From Corynebacterium kroppenstedtii DSM 44385 (GTDB taxonomy: Bacteria > Actinomycetota > Actinomycetes > Mycobacteriales > Mycobacteriaceae): DNA of 64,000 nucleotides. The stretch spans positions 1,736,001 through 1,800,000 of the forward strand of contig NC_012704.1 in the NCBI RefSeq assembly GCF_000023145.1. Direction: 5' to 3'. This document shows, piece after piece, positions 37,249 to 47,290 of this stretch. The notes below the pieces were generated by a model, which worked only from the letters and a program-made list of their open reading frames with translations, made no database searches and had not been told where the DNA came from. How positions within the stretch are numbered: position 1 is the first letter of the stretch; each line of letters starts with the position of its first letter. Both the position numbers and the translations under genes were made by a program.

Positions 37249-37313
37249 GTAAAAATGCGCGGGGCAGGCACCTATTCTTTCTTGACACGCCAGTAAACCC
37301 TTAACCTATTTTC

Positions 37314-38966
37314 ATGTGGTGGCGCAGGGTGGTGAACAACTGGCAACAGAGAAACACGCGCGCCACCGATTCATCGTGCGAACACCCCCTCCGTACCCGC
37401 TTGCGGTCGTACTCCATCGCGTCGGCCGGCGATGATGACATCTCGCAATTCCCGCCTGTGCCCACCTCCAGCGTGTCACGGTCCCCCATCGGGCTCGTCG
37501 CCGTCTACGCCACGATCATTGGGATTATCGTGGGAGCGTTCATCGCCGGGGTGGCCCAACTGATCTTGTTCACCGAGCGGTTGGTGTACGGCTCCGACCA
37601 TCAACACGAGATATCTCCCCTCGATTCGCTCGGCCCCACTATCAATCTGCTCATTCACCTCGTGGCCGTCGGATTCATCTCCGGGGTGGGGTGGGCCGTG
37701 TTGCATTGGCGATCCACCCGGCGCGTCTCTATCCCCCAGGCCATGCAGGGCACCACGATGCCCGTCGGCTCCACGCTCTCTAGCTCATTACTACAGATCA
37801 TCAGCGTGTCTGCAGGCGTTCCCATCGGCCGCGAGCAGGCTCCTCGTCAGATCGGGGCACTCATCGCCTCCGCGTTCTCTCGGCTGTGGGAGGTAGACCG
37901 ACGGACCCTCCGGCTCCTCGTTGCGTCCGCAGCCGGGGCAGGCATGGCGGCGTCATTCCACTTACCCCTGGCCGGTGCGTTGTTCACCATCGAGCTGCTC
38001 CTGGTGTCCGCCTCCGTGCGAGCAGTCGTGACGACGATGACCTGCTCGGTGGTCGCAACGACGGTCTCGGGGCTCCTGGGCGCACCGCGAGTCACCTATA
38101 ACGCAGCACAGTTAAACGAGAGCGCACTGACCTTGCTCTGCGCTGTTGTCGTCGGCGCGATAGCCGGCCTTGCCGGCGACTACTTTGCGCGCCTGGCTCA
38201 TCGGGCATCCGCGCGGCCCGTGTCGGCGCGCTGGCAGTGGCTGGCCCTGACCGGCGTGATGGCGATCGTCGGGGTTCTGTCCCTCTTTTTCCTGGGATCC
38301 AGCGGGAATGGTGCGTACTCCGCCAACCTTGCGCTCACTGCACGGGTGACACTCGGCGGGGCCATCGCGGTGTTCGTCATCCGCCTGGCGGTGACCTGCG
38401 CAAGCTTCTGGGCGGGCGCGGTCGGCGGAATCTTGACGCCGTCCTTCGCCTTGGGCGCGTTACTCGGGTGCGTGTTGGGTTACGCGGGACAATGGATGTT
38501 CCCCAGCGTCGACCCGCGCGCGTGCGCATTGTTAGGCGCGGCCGCATTCCTCTCGACGACGATGGCCGCGCCGCTATTTGGGCTGGTCGCAGCCGTCGAG
38601 TTCACCAATCAGGGTGCTGACGGTTACCTCGCAATGTTCGTCGCTGTCATTGCTGCAGCACTCGCTGTCCGCGCGACACAGAAGGGCCAGAATTGGCTCT
38701 TCCGGCGCACTGTCACACCGAACAAGGCCGGCGTCGCTACTGCTCAGCATGGTCCGTTTGCCGACGATATGCGGTCGCAAAAGGCTGCACGGCCTTCACG
38801 AAGCACTCACACCACAGAGCCGGGGTGGCATCGGGTTGAAAAGGTGACGGAGGACAGCACCCAAGATCAGGGCGAGCACTCTCCGTCGGCAAGTTCTACA
38901 AAAGCTGGACCACCATCGGCAACTCCTGAGGGTCGTACCACGCGAGATCGTGATCCTCGCAGTTAG
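37314..38966 (+). CDS. ClC-family chloride channel/transporter, second paralogue
   Basis: The protein is 550 residues: a polar N-terminus of about 60, a ClC membrane domain and a hydrophilic C-terminal tail of about 95 residues. Motifs include GVPIGREQAPRQIGAL (gating Glu kept, Gly to Gln) and AVGGILTPSFALG. The GSGIP-like site is again altered (SIPQAMQGT). The tail (RSQKAARPSRSTHTTEPG and following) looks disordered. The region preceding the ATG at 37314 lacks a strong ribosome-binding site, so the exact start is uncertain. The last 71 bases overlap the convergent DUF6912 gene. Confidence 0.8.
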   Translation: MWWRRVVNNWQQRNTRATDSSCEHPLRTRLRSYSIASAGDDDISQFPPVPTSSVSRSPIGLVAVYATIIGIIVGAFIAGVAQLILFTERLVYGSDHQHEISPLDSLGPTINLLIHLVAVGFISGVGWAVLHWRSTRRVSIPQAMQGTTMPVGSTLSSSLLQIISVSAGVPIGREQAPRQIGALIASAFSRLWEVDRRTLRLLVASAAGAGMAASFHLPLAGALFTIELLLVSASVRAVVTTMTCSVVATTVSGLLGAPRVTYNAAQLNESALTLLCAVVVGAIAGLAGDYFARLAHRASARPVSARWQWLALTGVMAIVGVLSLFFLGSSGNGAYSANLALTARVTLGGAIAVFVIRLAVTCASFWAGAVGGILTPSFALGALLGCVLGYAGQWMFPSVDPRACALLGAAAFLSTTMAAPLFGLVAAVEFTNQGADGYLAMFVAVIAAALAVRATQKGQNWLFRRTVTPNKAGVATAQHGPFADDMRSQKAARPSRSTHTTEPGWHRVEKVTEDSTQDQGEHSPSASSTKAGPPSATPEGRTTRDRDPRS

Positions 38967-39402
38967 CCAGGAGATGCTCCGCATCGTCGTCGCCCAGGTC
39001 GGCTTCATCAATGACGCGCAACGCCTGCGCGGTGTCTTCTTCAGCCTGTTTGACGTCGATATGAATGGACGCCAGATCGTCGGCAGATAAAGTCGGTGGA
39101 TCCAGCCGGACTGTTGATTCGCCCGCCGTCGGGTCCGGAGTCACTGTGGACTCCTCCACCTCAAAAGTGAGGATGACCCGGCGGTGAGGAAAGCGGTCCT
39201 CATCCCCAACCGATAACAAGCGCAACGAGGCCCGGCCTGCGTCTAAAAACGCCTGGTAGCCCAGCTCTTCGTCGTCACCCGAAGTGAAGTACTCGCGCAA
39301 TGCCGGGGTGACGGCAAAGGCTACACCGCTACGCACCGGCATAGATTTGTTCTCCGCCAGCTCCTGCAACGTACTGAACGTGGCCGGCACGTAAATCCGC
39401 AT
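38896..39402 (-). CDS. DUF6912-family conserved actinobacterial protein
   Basis: The protein is 168 residues from ATG 39402 (MRIYVPATFSTLQEL); an upstream in-frame start at 39426 would overlap the HAD gene. The MRIYVPAT start, AFAVTPALREYF, RVILTFEVEES and the ending DLAWYDPQELPMVV are family marks. It lies 10 bases after the HAD gene on the same strand, so the two probably share a transcript. Function is unknown. The stop lies inside the convergent ClC gene. Confidence 0.75.
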   Translation of the reverse strand: MRIYVPATFSTLQELAENKSMPVRSGVAFAVTPALREYFTSGDDEELGYQAFLDAGRASLRLLSVGDEDRFPHRRVILTFEVEESTVTPDPTAGESTVRLDPPTLSADDLASIHIDVKQAEEDTAQALRVIDEADLGDDDAEHLLANCEDHDLAWYDPQELPMVVQLL

Positions 39403-39412
39403 TGTTGCCAAC

Positions 39413-39823
39413 CTAGAAGTCACCATCCAGACCGAACAAGCCGGTTACCTGCACAACCGTGCGATCAAACTGCTGGTAGAGCACTCCGACCATGCCGGAT
39501 TCCACAGCCCCCTTGACATTTTCGATCGAATCATCCACCAGAACACAATCGTTCAGTGGGAGTTCGATGGCGTCGGCGGCTGCCTGGAATACTTCCTCCG
39601 ACGGCTTATCCGCCCCAACTTCGCCGGACAGAACGACGGCGTCGACGGTGCCAGAGCGCTCCCACTCGCGGATGGGATCTGCTTGGGGTCCGCCGGGATC
39701 ATTCGACAAAATAGCGGTGGCCACGCCATTTGCTTTTGCTGCTTGGAGCAGGGCGCGCCACCGGTCCGCGTCCTCCTCGGACACGTCTAAAACGCCACAA
39801 TAATCCACAATCAAACCTCTCAT
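39413..39823 (-). CDS. HAD-superfamily hydrolase, short form
   Basis: The protein is 136 residues. HAD motif I reads VDYCGVLD, with the nucleophile Asp7 but Cys in place of the second Asp. Motif II is LSNDPGG, motif III contains ADKPSEEVF and motif IV is LVDDSIENV. The short length means there is no sizeable cap domain. Substrate is unknown; loss of the second Asp of motif I suggests a non-phosphatase or reduced phosphatase activity, although DYGGV-type variants are common in this subfamily. Confidence 0.78.
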   Translation of the reverse strand: MRGLIVDYCGVLDVSEEDADRWRALLQAAKANGVATAILSNDPGGPQADPIREWERSGTVDAVVLSGEVGADKPSEEVFQAAADAIELPLNDCVLVDDSIENVKGAVESGMVGVLYQQFDRTVVQVTGLFGLDGDF

Positions 39824-39982
39824 GTCGCACTATCGTAACCGAACTTCGGGTTCGATGCCCTGTCTCAGTGTGGGCGTGGCATATATAGCTGTGGCAGCGG
39901 TGATCTGGCCTGGCGATGTGGCCGGGCACGGCTTATACGGCGCCGGAGGGAACCATGTGCGCATTTTTACGTCAAACCAACT

Positions 39983-40621
39983 ATGAGCACCGCAACCACC
40001 ATGAACTCAGCAACGGAAGAAGCGATAGCAACCCGATCAAATGTCATAGTCCCTTCTCCCGCCCGACGTTTCACTGAACCGGACTGGCTAAAACCCATCC
40101 CCGGATTCACCTTGTTGCATCACGTCACTAGTCACACGACCCTGGACAACGGCAACCACACCAGCGGGTACGCGGACACCACCGAATTCAGTAAAAATCC
40201 CCCGACACAACCTGCTCTACTCAGCCCGACGCCATCCGAAAACGATTACTCATCGATTCCGATGGCAACCCCCACGGCCGTCATCCGAAGACTCGTCACC
40301 ATCGCGCTAGAGACCGCGAGCGGCCACCGGCCACCATCCAAATTATCCCCCGACGATTTCGCCCCCGTTGTTCGGCAATCGCTCACGACGCTGTTCCGAC
40401 TGAGCAGTAGCCCCCACGCACCCATCGTGGCTGGGCGGCTCATCATGGTTCACTGCTCGATGAATGAGGCCGAAGGAGAACGCCCCCGCTTCGTTGAATT
40501 CTGCGGAACGTGGCACGCACGACTCCCCCGGTCACACCAGCCAGGACGGGTGCGAATACTGGCTGGCAAAGCGGCGAAAACCCGGACGTCCTACCGAATA
40601 ACGACGCTCCGGTTCATGTGA
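39983..40621 (+). CDS. Rv3235-family protein
   Basis: The protein is 212 residues. The N-terminal 120 residues are Thr/Ser/Pro-rich. The C-terminal domain (VIRRLVTIALETASGHRPPS, FRLSSSPHAP, FVEFCGTWHARLP and YRITTLRFM) matches the Rv3235 family, a small actinobacterial domain of unknown function. Its stop abuts the stop of convergent secA with no gap. Next to secA in M. tuberculosis is the same family, so the neighbourhood is conserved, but no secretion role is established. Confidence 0.75.
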   Translation: MSTATTMNSATEEAIATRSNVIVPSPARRFTEPDWLKPIPGFTLLHHVTSHTTLDNGNHTSGYADTTEFSKNPPTQPALLSPTPSENDYSSIPMATPTAVIRRLVTIALETASGHRPPSKLSPDDFAPVVRQSLTTLFRLSSSPHAPIVAGRLIMVHCSMNEAEGERPRFVEFCGTWHARLPRSHQPGRVRILAGKAAKTRTSYRITTLRFM

Positions 40622-43357
40622 CTACCGAGCGTGGCGTCCGCTCTTGCGCTGGGCCCGAGCAGCCGCGCGACGCTCACGGCGGTTCTTCGGCTGAGCCTCC
40701 GCATCGCCCTCGTTCACTGCCGACGCTGAACCGGTCTCATCCGGCCCAGAGTAGCTCATCTGCACTTCCTGGCGCTCACCCGCGAAGTCCGTCGCATCGA
40801 CTTCACCGTCCCCATTAACGTCGGCATTTTGCTGCATCTTGTTGGCTTCGATCTGCTGGCGAACCATGAACAGCTGCCGGACGGCCTCTTCCTTAATGCC
40901 GTCCTCCATCTTGCGGAACATGTCGCCACCCTCGCGCTGGTACTCCACGAGGGGATCGCGCTGAGCCATCGCGCGCAAGCCAATACCTTCTTTGAGGTAA
41001 TCCATCTCGTAGAGGTGTTCGCGCCACTTCTGGTCCACGACGTTCAACAGGGTGTAGCGCTCCAGGTTACGCATCTGCTCGTCGCCACCGATGGCCTCAA
41101 CGACCTTCTCAAGGTCCTCGTACTGGGCCAACGCGTCATCAATTAATGCCCGACGCAGATCCTCGACAGGAAGCTCCCCGGCCGGACCGTATTCCGACGA
41201 ATCGATGAGGGACTGCCAGCTCATCGTCGGCCCATAGAGGCTCTCCAGGGCGTTCCACAATGCACCCAGGTCCCAATCCTCGACGTACCCGTCGGCGGTC
41301 TCCGCATAGACGTACGCGGAAATGGTGTCGTCGATCATGGCGCGAACTTGGTCGCGCAAGTCTAGGCCCTCGAGAATCTGACGACGCTCTGCGTAGATGA
41401 CTTTACGCTGGGAGTTCATGACTTCGTCGTACTTCAAGACGTTCTTGCGCATCTCGAAGTTCTGACTTTCGACCTGCGTCTGCGCACTCTTGATGGCGTT
41501 GGTCACCATCTTCGCCTCAATCGGGACATCGTCCGGCACGTTGAGGCGGTTCATCATGGCTTCCATCGACGGCCCGACGAAGCGCGTCATCAGTTCGTCG
41601 CGCATCGACAGGTAGAACCGCGTTTCACCAGGGTCACCCTGCCGTGCACAACGACCACGCAACTGGTTATCAATACGCCGGGACTCGTGACGCTCCGTGC
41701 CTAGCACGTAGAGGCCACCGGCTTCGCAGACCTCTTTCGCTTCCTTCTTCGAAGCATCGCGAACGCGGGCGATCTCCTCATCCCACGCCTGCTCGTACTC
41801 TTCGGGGGTCTCCACCGGATCGAGCCGACGCTGACGCAGGTTAATATCCGCGATAATGTCCGGGTTACCACCGAGCACGATGTCCGTACCACGGCCAGCC
41901 ATGTTCGTAGCGACGGTGACCGCGCCCAAGCGACCGGCCTGCGCCACAACTTGCGCTTCTTCCTCGTGGTGCTTCGCGTTCAGCACGCTGTGCCGCACAC
42001 CCTTCGACTGCAGCAGATGCGACAAGTACTCGGAGCGCTCAACCGACGTCGTACCGACCAGCACCGGCTGCCCCTTCTGCACGCGCTCTTCGATGTCGTC
42101 GGCCACAGCGCGGAACTTCGCTTCCTGCGTCTTGTACACCAGGTCGCTCTTGTCGATACGCTGGTTCGGCCGGTTGGTCGGAATCTGGTTCACGTCGAGC
42201 TTGTAGATCTGGTGCAGCTCAGACGCCTCCGTCTCCGCGGTACCGGTCATGCCGGCCAGTTTGTCGTACAAGCGGAAGTAATTCTGCAGCGTAATCGTCG
42301 CCAAGGTCTGGTTTTCTGCCTGGATCTCTACACCTTCTTTGGCCTCAATGGCCTGGTGCATACCTTCGTTATAGCGGCGACCTGACAACACACGGCCGGT
42401 GAACTCGTCGACAATAAGGACCTCGCCATTGCGGACAATGTAGTCCTTATCGCGAACAAAAAGCTCCTTCGCCTTAATTGCGTTGTTCAAATACCCAACT
42501 AATTGCGAATTCTGTGGTGCGTACAAGTTATCGATGCCCAGCTGATCCTCGACCAACTCGACACCTTCCTCACGAATGCCGACGGTCCGCTTACGCTCGT
42601 CCACTTCGTAGTGAATATCGCGACTCATCCGGGGCACAATCCGTGCGAAAGCCGTGTACCACTCCGACGTTCCCTCCGCGGGACCGGAAATAATCAGCGG
42701 GGTACGTGCTTCGTCGATAAGAATGGAGTCAACCTCATCGACAATGGCGTAATGGTGACCACGCTGCACCAACTCATCCAAGGAGTGGGCCATATTGTCA
42801 CGCAGGTAGTCGAAGCCGAACTCGTTGTTCGTGCCATAGGTAATGTCCGCATTGTAGGCCTGGCGGCGTTCCTCCGGGGTCATGCCGGAAAGAATGACAT
42901 CAACTTTAAGACCTAAGAAACGGTGAACACGGCCCATCCACTCCGAGTCACGTTTGGCCAAATAGTCATTCACCGTCACGACGTGCGCGCCTTTACCCTC
43001 CAGGGCATTGAGGTATGCGGGAAGCACGCAGGTCAAGGTCTTACCTTCACCGGTTTTCATCTCGGCAACGGAACCGAAGTGTAAGGAGGCAGCGCCCATC
43101 ACTTGCACGGGGAAGTGCTTTTGTCCCAAAACTCGCCATGACGCTTCACGAGCGGTGGCGAAGGCCTCCAAGAGCAGGTCGTTGACCGTTTCGCCATCCT
43201 TCAGGCGCTGTTTGAATTCATCGGTCTTCGCGGCCAATTCCGCGTCACTCAACGCTGCATAATCATCTTCAAGGGCGATGACGCGGTCTGAGATGTTTTT
43301 CAGCCTTTTGACGGCGCGTCCTTCGCCAACACGGAGGATCGAGGAGAGTCCAAGCAC
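40622..43357 (-). CDS. secA: SecA1 preprotein translocase ATPase
   Basis: The protein is 911 residues from GTG 43357 (AAAGGA nine bases upstream). The DEAD motor Walker A is MKTGEGKT, with [31 protein letters not shown] and the second motor domain [10 protein letters not shown]. The preprotein-binding domain and helical scaffold complete the usual order. The C-terminus ends in a basic tail ([13 protein letters not shown]) without the Cys-rich SEC-C zinc motif, as in other actinobacterial SecA1. It drives Sec-dependent export through SecYEG. Confidence 0.95.
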   Translation of the reverse strand: MLGLSSILRVGEGRAVKRLKNISDRVIALEDDYAALSDAELAAKTDEFKQRLKDGETVNDLLLEAFATAREASWRVLGQKHFPVQVMGAASLHFGSVAEMKTGEGKTLTCVLPAYLNALEGKGAHVVTVNDYLAKRDSEWMGRVHRFLGLKVDVILSGMTPEERRQAYNADITYGTNNEFGFDYLRDNMAHSLDELVQRGHHYAIVDEVDSILIDEARTPLIISGPAEGTSEWYTAFARIVPRMSRDIHYEVDERKRTVGIREEGVELVEDQLGIDNLYAPQNSQLVGYLNNAIKAKELFVRDKDYIVRNGEVLIVDEFTGRVLSGRRYNEGMHQAIEAKEGVEIQAENQTLATITLQNYFRLYDKLAGMTGTAETEASELHQIYKLDVNQIPTNRPNQRIDKSDLVYKTQEAKFRAVADDIEERVQKGQPVLVGTTSVERSEYLSHLLQSKGVRHSVLNAKHHEEEAQVVAQAGRLGAVTVATNMAGRGTDIVLGGNPDIIADINLRQRRLDPVETPEEYEQAWDEEIARVRDASKKEAKEVCEAGGLYVLGTERHESRRIDNQLRGRCARQGDPGETRFYLSMRDELMTRFVGPSMEAMMNRLNVPDDVPIEAKMVTNAIKSAQTQVESQNFEMRKNVLKYDEVMNSQRKVIYAERRQILEGLDLRDQVRAMIDDTISAYVYAETADGYVEDWDLGALWNALESLYGPTMSWQSLIDSSEYGPAGELPVEDLRRALIDDALAQYEDLEKVVEAIGGDEQMRNLERYTLLNVVDQKWREHLYEMDYLKEGIGLRAMAQRDPLVEYQREGGDMFRKMEDGIKEEAVRQLFMVRQQIEANKMQQNADVNGDGEVDATDFAGERQEVQMSYSGPDETGSASAVNEGDAEAQPKNRRERRAAARAQRKSGRHAR

Positions 43358-43555
43358 AGGGAATGGTCCTTTAACAACTGTCGATTATGGATGGATAATG
43401 CTACCAGCGAGTGTATGCCCCACCAGGTGAGCATAGATAACACGGGCAGTCTACTCGGTTGGCAGTATACGGTGTTGACCACTAACGGGTGAACCACGCC
43501 AATTTTTCTGGCGACTTATCCCGACGTATCGGCCACCTTAACTGTGGCCAGACAT

Positions 43556-43583
43556 GAGAAAACCGGCCCCACGTGGGAGCCGG
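43556..43583 (-). terminator. Rho-independent terminator downstream of hpf
   Basis: A near-perfect palindrome at 43563-43583 (CCGGC...GCCGG arms around CCCACGTGGG, one mismatched pair) is followed on the minus strand by TTTTCTC (43556-43562). It lies 82 bases beyond the hpf stop. Confidence 0.8.
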
Positions 43584-43598
43584 AATAAGCGCTTTGCC

Positions 43599-43648
43599 AA
43601 CGCTGCACAGCAGTCTGTACAGCAATAATGCTACCGCCGTGCAGCGTT
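43599..43648. repeat. 10-bp inverted repeat just after the hpf stop
   Basis: AACGCTGCAC (43599-43608) and GTGCAGCGTT (43639-43648) are perfect inverted copies, 30 bases apart and 17 bases from the hpf stop. The element lies between hpf and its terminator. It may form a stable 3'-UTR structure. Confidence 0.55.
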
Positions 43649-43665
43649 TCCGCTACGCAGAGGCG

Positions 43666-44361
43666 TTACTTGTCTGCGCCGGCAGATTCTGCCGCAGCCT
43701 CTTCCTCAGAGCCGAGGGTAATCAGACCGTAGTCAAAAGCGTGACGACGGTACACAACCGACGGCTTGTTGTTTTCCTTATTCACGAACAGGAAGAAGTC
43801 GTGCCCAACCAATTCCATCTCGCTGAGTGCTTCGTCGACACTAATCGGTGTCGACGGGTGAGTCTTGCGACGAACAATCTTGCCCGGCTCGAAGTCCGCT
43901 GCGTAGGGATCAACGTCGTACTTGCCAGGCTGCTCTGTCTTCTGCTCATCCTTGGCGTCTTGCACCAGTTGGGCCGTCGCCTCGCCCACGGAGATCGGTG
44001 TGCGGTGGCCGGAACGGCTAATCTGCCGGCGCACTTTCACCTTCCGGAGGCTACGTTCCATGCGGCCAATTGCGCTTTCCAATGCCGCATAGAAGCTATC
44101 TTCCTTTGCTTCCGCCCGAGCGATATGACCTTTGCCAGACGCCGTGATCTGAATGCGATCAGCACGGTCAGCGCGGCGCGGGTTAGGTTCATGCAGCAGC
44201 TCGACGTGGAAGGAGGTCAACGTAGGATCCAGGCGTTCAATTTTGGCCAATTTCGCGTTAACCCTATCGGCGAAGTGATCGGGAATGTCAACGTTACGGC
44301 CAGTGAGGTGTACCTGGGCTTGTGGTGTGACAGCCTCATCTTTCTCAGCAGGTGTGGTCAC
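43666..44361 (-). CDS. hpf: HPF, long-form ribosome hibernation-promoting factor
   Basis: The protein is 231 residues from GTG 44361, with GGAGGT seven bases upstream. The N-terminal RaiA domain (QVHLTGRNVDIPDHF, FYAALESAIGRMERSLRK) is linked to the C-terminal dimerisation domain (HPSTPISVDEALSEMELVGHDFFLFVNKEN, in part) that ends YRRHAFDYGLITL. Long HPF forms 100S ribosome dimers in stationary phase. It precedes secA and follows comF, as in C. glutamicum. A terminator separates it from secA. Confidence 0.92.
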   Translation of the reverse strand: MTTPAEKDEAVTPQAQVHLTGRNVDIPDHFADRVNAKLAKIERLDPTLTSFHVELLHEPNPRRADRADRIQITASGKGHIARAEAKEDSFYAALESAIGRMERSLRKVKVRRQISRSGHRTPISVGEATAQLVQDAKDEQKTEQPGKYDVDPYAADFEPGKIVRRKTHPSTPISVDEALSEMELVGHDFFLFVNKENNKPSVVYRRHAFDYGLITLGSEEEAAAESAGADK

Positions 44362-44570
44362 GAGCTCTACCTCCAACACTAGGGGCGCCAGTGTCGCACG
44401 GACTGAATCGCAATAGCCTTATAGGGCTTCTATCCAGCTCTTTTCCTGCGGCACTGTGTATGGCGCCGGTTCCACGGCAACCCAATGGTTGCCTTCAAGG
44501 ACACTTTCAAGACTACCTGGACGAACTCAGGTTCGGGGGTGGGGGTACCCACAATCACGGCCTTGAGGAG

Positions 44571-44602
44571 CACTAAACGGACATTATCAAGGGGGTTTAG
44601 TG
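44571..44602. repeat. Inverted repeat after the comF stop
   Basis: CACTAAAC (44571-44578) and GTTTAGTG (44595-44602) are perfect inverted copies around 16 bases, two bases past the comF stop. There is no T run, so a weak or rho-assisted terminator of the mtrAB-lpqB-comF operon is the best guess. Confidence 0.45.
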
Positions 44603-44604
44603 GG

Positions 44605-45354
44605 CTACGCGCTACACAACGCTACCCCCGTCACCGGATGCCACCCGTGCGCGCGAAGGACGAGGACCGATTCCGCGCATGTCGATCCGGTTGTGACCAC
44701 ATCATCGACGAGGATCACCTGGGGCGAATGAGTACCCATCTGCCCCATGTTTGCCCGCGTATTCCTGGTGTGCCGCTCCCACTCACGCTTGTCGACGGCG
44801 ACTGCACCGGACAGATTCTCCCTCCGCGCGGCGGCGGAGAGCCCTACTTGGTCTCGCTTAGTTCCTCTGCTCCGCAACACGGGGGCGACGGTGATATCGC
44901 CGCATATTCCCTGGGCGGTGTCCTGGCACCATCGCGTCACGAGGTCGCCTCCGCGTTGGCGCGACGCACGACGGGTCGTCGGTGCAGGAATAAGTACCCA
45001 CGGCACCACGTGAGGATCGGGCAGGTACCCGTTAGCCCACAGCCACCGGAATGTGCCCACCATCAGCGCACCACACACGTCACGAGCATCGCGTCGGCCG
45101 CGTTCCTTCGCGCCCAAGAGCACCTGGCGGTGCACGCCTCCGTACGACCCGCTCACCACGATGGGGATACCGGGGTCCAGGCGTGGCGTCGTGAAGAAGG
45201 GAGGATCCTGCTGGCACAGGCGCTCGCACCGAATGCACAGCCCCGACGGTTCTCCCGGCACCGTGGGGTGCCCGCATCCCGGACAATCCGCGGGCAGGAG
45301 GAGGTCCATTGTTGCGCGAGCGACCGAGCCAATCGTCCACTGCACTGGCATCAT
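44605..45354 (-). CDS. ComF-family phosphoribosyltransferase-like protein
   Basis: The protein is 249 residues from ATG 45354, just after lpqB; in-frame sequence up to 45456 overlaps lpqB and looks non-coding. A zinc-ribbon-like N-terminus (CPGCGH and CIRCERLC) is followed by a phosphoribosyltransferase domain with the PRPP loop VILVDDVVTTGST. ComF takes part in DNA uptake in competent species; in actinobacteria its role is unclear. It is the last gene of the mtrA-mtrB-lpqB-comF series, as in C. glutamicum cg0862-cg0866. Confidence 0.85.
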   Translation of the reverse strand: MMPVQWTIGSVARATMDLLLPADCPGCGHPTVPGEPSGLCIRCERLCQQDPPFFTTPRLDPGIPIVVSGSYGGVHRQVLLGAKERGRRDARDVCGALMVGTFRWLWANGYLPDPHVVPWVLIPAPTTRRASRQRGGDLVTRWCQDTAQGICGDITVAPVLRSRGTKRDQVGLSAAARRENLSGAVAVDKREWERHTRNTRANMGQMGTHSPQVILVDDVVTTGSTCAESVLVLRAHGWHPVTGVALCSA

Positions 45355-45403
45355 CCCCCCCGTCGCATAGTGCCTGCGTTGTGCCGCGTTGTACCCGATC
45401 GCC

Positions 45404-47290
45404 TTACCTAGAGACGATCGGCTGCGCGCGAATGCCTTGCAGTCCCGGCACTTCACGCCAGTTCTGCGTCGCCGTATCCGACGAATTGTTCCGTTCCAGT
45501 TGCAGCACCGACCGCGAATCGGTGATGTAGAGCTCGTTGCGCGTGGACGCCACGGCCGACACCGGGGCCTGCACGTTATTCGAGGTCAACCTGGTTGCAT
45601 CGGAGCCGTCGGGTTGAACACTCCATATCGGCGCGTCCTGCGACTGCGTGCCAATTAAGAGCGAACCATCTGGTTGCCAATCTAAGCTCGTCGCGGTGTC
45701 GCCCACAAAAACCTCACCCAGCTCGCGAGGAGACATGATGCGGCTCTTACCGCCCTCACCCGGCGCGATGATCGCCGTGAACACGCGGCCGCCGATGATC
45801 ATGGCCGCCCGAACGCCGTCGTTGGCCACGCGGAATTCACTGATTTTGTGGTCGTTATTCTCGTCGTCGTTGCGGAGTTGGGCTCGGAGAGCGTCGTTAT
45901 CCACGATGTATTCATTCTTGACGCTCCCGGACCCGGATTTGCTGTCCGTCCCGGTTTGGTATTCGACGCGGTGGATTTCTTTGCCATCGGCGACGGTCCA
46001 GGCCACTGTGCCGTCTTCTGACCACGACGGTCGGGTGAGCGTTCGACCGCGCACAATAGGTTGCGCCGCCCCATCGGCTTCCTCCAGGCTATTCCGGGTG
46101 TCGGCGTCGGTATCCATCACGTGCCCGATGCGCAAAACACTACTGTCGCTGCCTGACTGGCCACGTCCTTCGTCATCATCCGCGGTGTTGTCGCGTTCCA
46201 CGACTGCAGCTAGACCACCATTCGGCGTAATCCCGGCAGAGAGGATCTTGCCGTCACGCCCGAATGGGCCACGATCACCAGTGGCACCCGAAGCCGAGAT
46301 CGTCTCGAGACTTCCGTCCGCAACGGCGTGAAGGGTGTTCATCTCCGGCGGTTCGGGGTTGAGGTCTGAAACGTCGGACGCACTCAGCGACTTGTGCGCC
46401 TGGTCGAGCAGGGGCGCTCCATCTGCCATGAGGGTAAACGGTCCGCGCACATCGGCGTGAATGAGCGTCCACACTACTTGCCCGGCGATCTTTTGGCGAT
46501 CGTCGCTACTGACTTGCGACAGCCCCTTGATATCGACGGTAGACCCGCCGACTTTGTCGCTCTTCGCGGTGATCGACGTTCCCGCAGGTAGAGCGGTGCC
46601 AATGCCGGGCGCGAGTTCCTGGCGCGGCCCACTGGCAAGGAGTGACATGAGGCTCGACTCAATCGTGTCCTGCTGGGAATAGATCCACCGTCGGTCGGAT
46701 ACCAAGTATCGCCCGGTGTGGTCCAAGAAGTACACCGAGTAGGCCCGATAGGTCTGTTCGAAGTCGACGCTCTGCAGGATGATGCCCTCAGGTACCGACG
46801 AGATCCTCCATTCCCCATTCACCTTCTTTAGTTTGAATTGTGAACGGTAGGAGCCGCTCCGTGGGGTGAACGTTCCCCCATCGCCCAGGACGCCAATTGT
46901 GGAGCCCGACACATCGAATGTCGCTTCATCATCCAGCGGTTGACCCGACGAATTAATGTTGAGCTGCTGGACGATGAACGCGTCATTGCCGTCTTTCCAT
47001 GCATCTGACGACTTGCTGGTCAGGAACGCGCGAGCAGCCTTGTGACTGTGCGAAGGGTGAGCCGAGGCGGAGAAAAAGCCGCGGAGCACTTCGTCGGGGG
47101 CGTCGCCCTTTTGGGGCCCGGGAACAGTTGTCCCCGACTCCCCCGGCGCGTAGGAATGGATAGCTTTCGGATCACTATGGCTGGGCAAGGTGGCACACGC
47201 TGACAATGACGAGGCTACCCCGAGGCAGAGTGCAGTGCTGACGGCGACCACACGGCCGCGTCGAGACGAGGGCCACGGTTTGTTCATCAT
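45404..47290 (-). CDS. lpqB: LpqB, lipoprotein partner of MtrAB
   Basis: The protein is 628 residues. A basic start and hydrophobic signal peptide end in the lipobox LSAC (Cys about residue 32), so it should be lipidated on the outer face of the membrane. A GerMN-like domain (about residues 100-320) precedes a beta-propeller-like C-terminal half. LpqB modulates the MtrB sensor in mycobacteria. Its ATG overlaps the mtrB stop (ATGA), indicating coupled translation. Confidence 0.92.
   Translation of the reverse strand: MMNKPWPSSRRGRVVAVSTALCLGVASSLSACATLPSHSDPKAIHSYAPGESGTTVPGPQKGDAPDEVLRGFFSASAHPSHSHKAARAFLTSKSSDAWKDGNDAFIVQQLNINSSGQPLDDEATFDVSGSTIGVLGDGGTFTPRSGSYRSQFKLKKVNGEWRISSVPEGIILQSVDFEQTYRAYSVYFLDHTGRYLVSDRRWIYSQQDTIESSLMSLLASGPRQELAPGIGTALPAGTSITAKSDKVGGSTVDIKGLSQVSSDDRQKIAGQVVWTLIHADVRGPFTLMADGAPLLDQAHKSLSASDVSDLNPEPPEMNTLHAVADGSLETISASGATGDRGPFGRDGKILSAGITPNGGLAAVVERDNTADDDEGRGQSGSDSSVLRIGHVMDTDADTRNSLEEADGAAQPIVRGRTLTRPSWSEDGTVAWTVADGKEIHRVEYQTGTDSKSGSGSVKNEYIVDNDALRAQLRNDDENNDHKISEFRVANDGVRAAMIIGGRVFTAIIAPGEGGKSRIMSPRELGEVFVGDTATSLDWQPDGSLLIGTQSQDAPIWSVQPDGSDATRLTSNNVQAPVSAVASTRNELYITDSRSVLQLERNNSSDTATQNWREVPGLQGIRAQPIVSR

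Noticed and set aside
43573..44382. 269-residue plus-strand open frame
   Set aside because: Antisense to hpf, which has clear domains.
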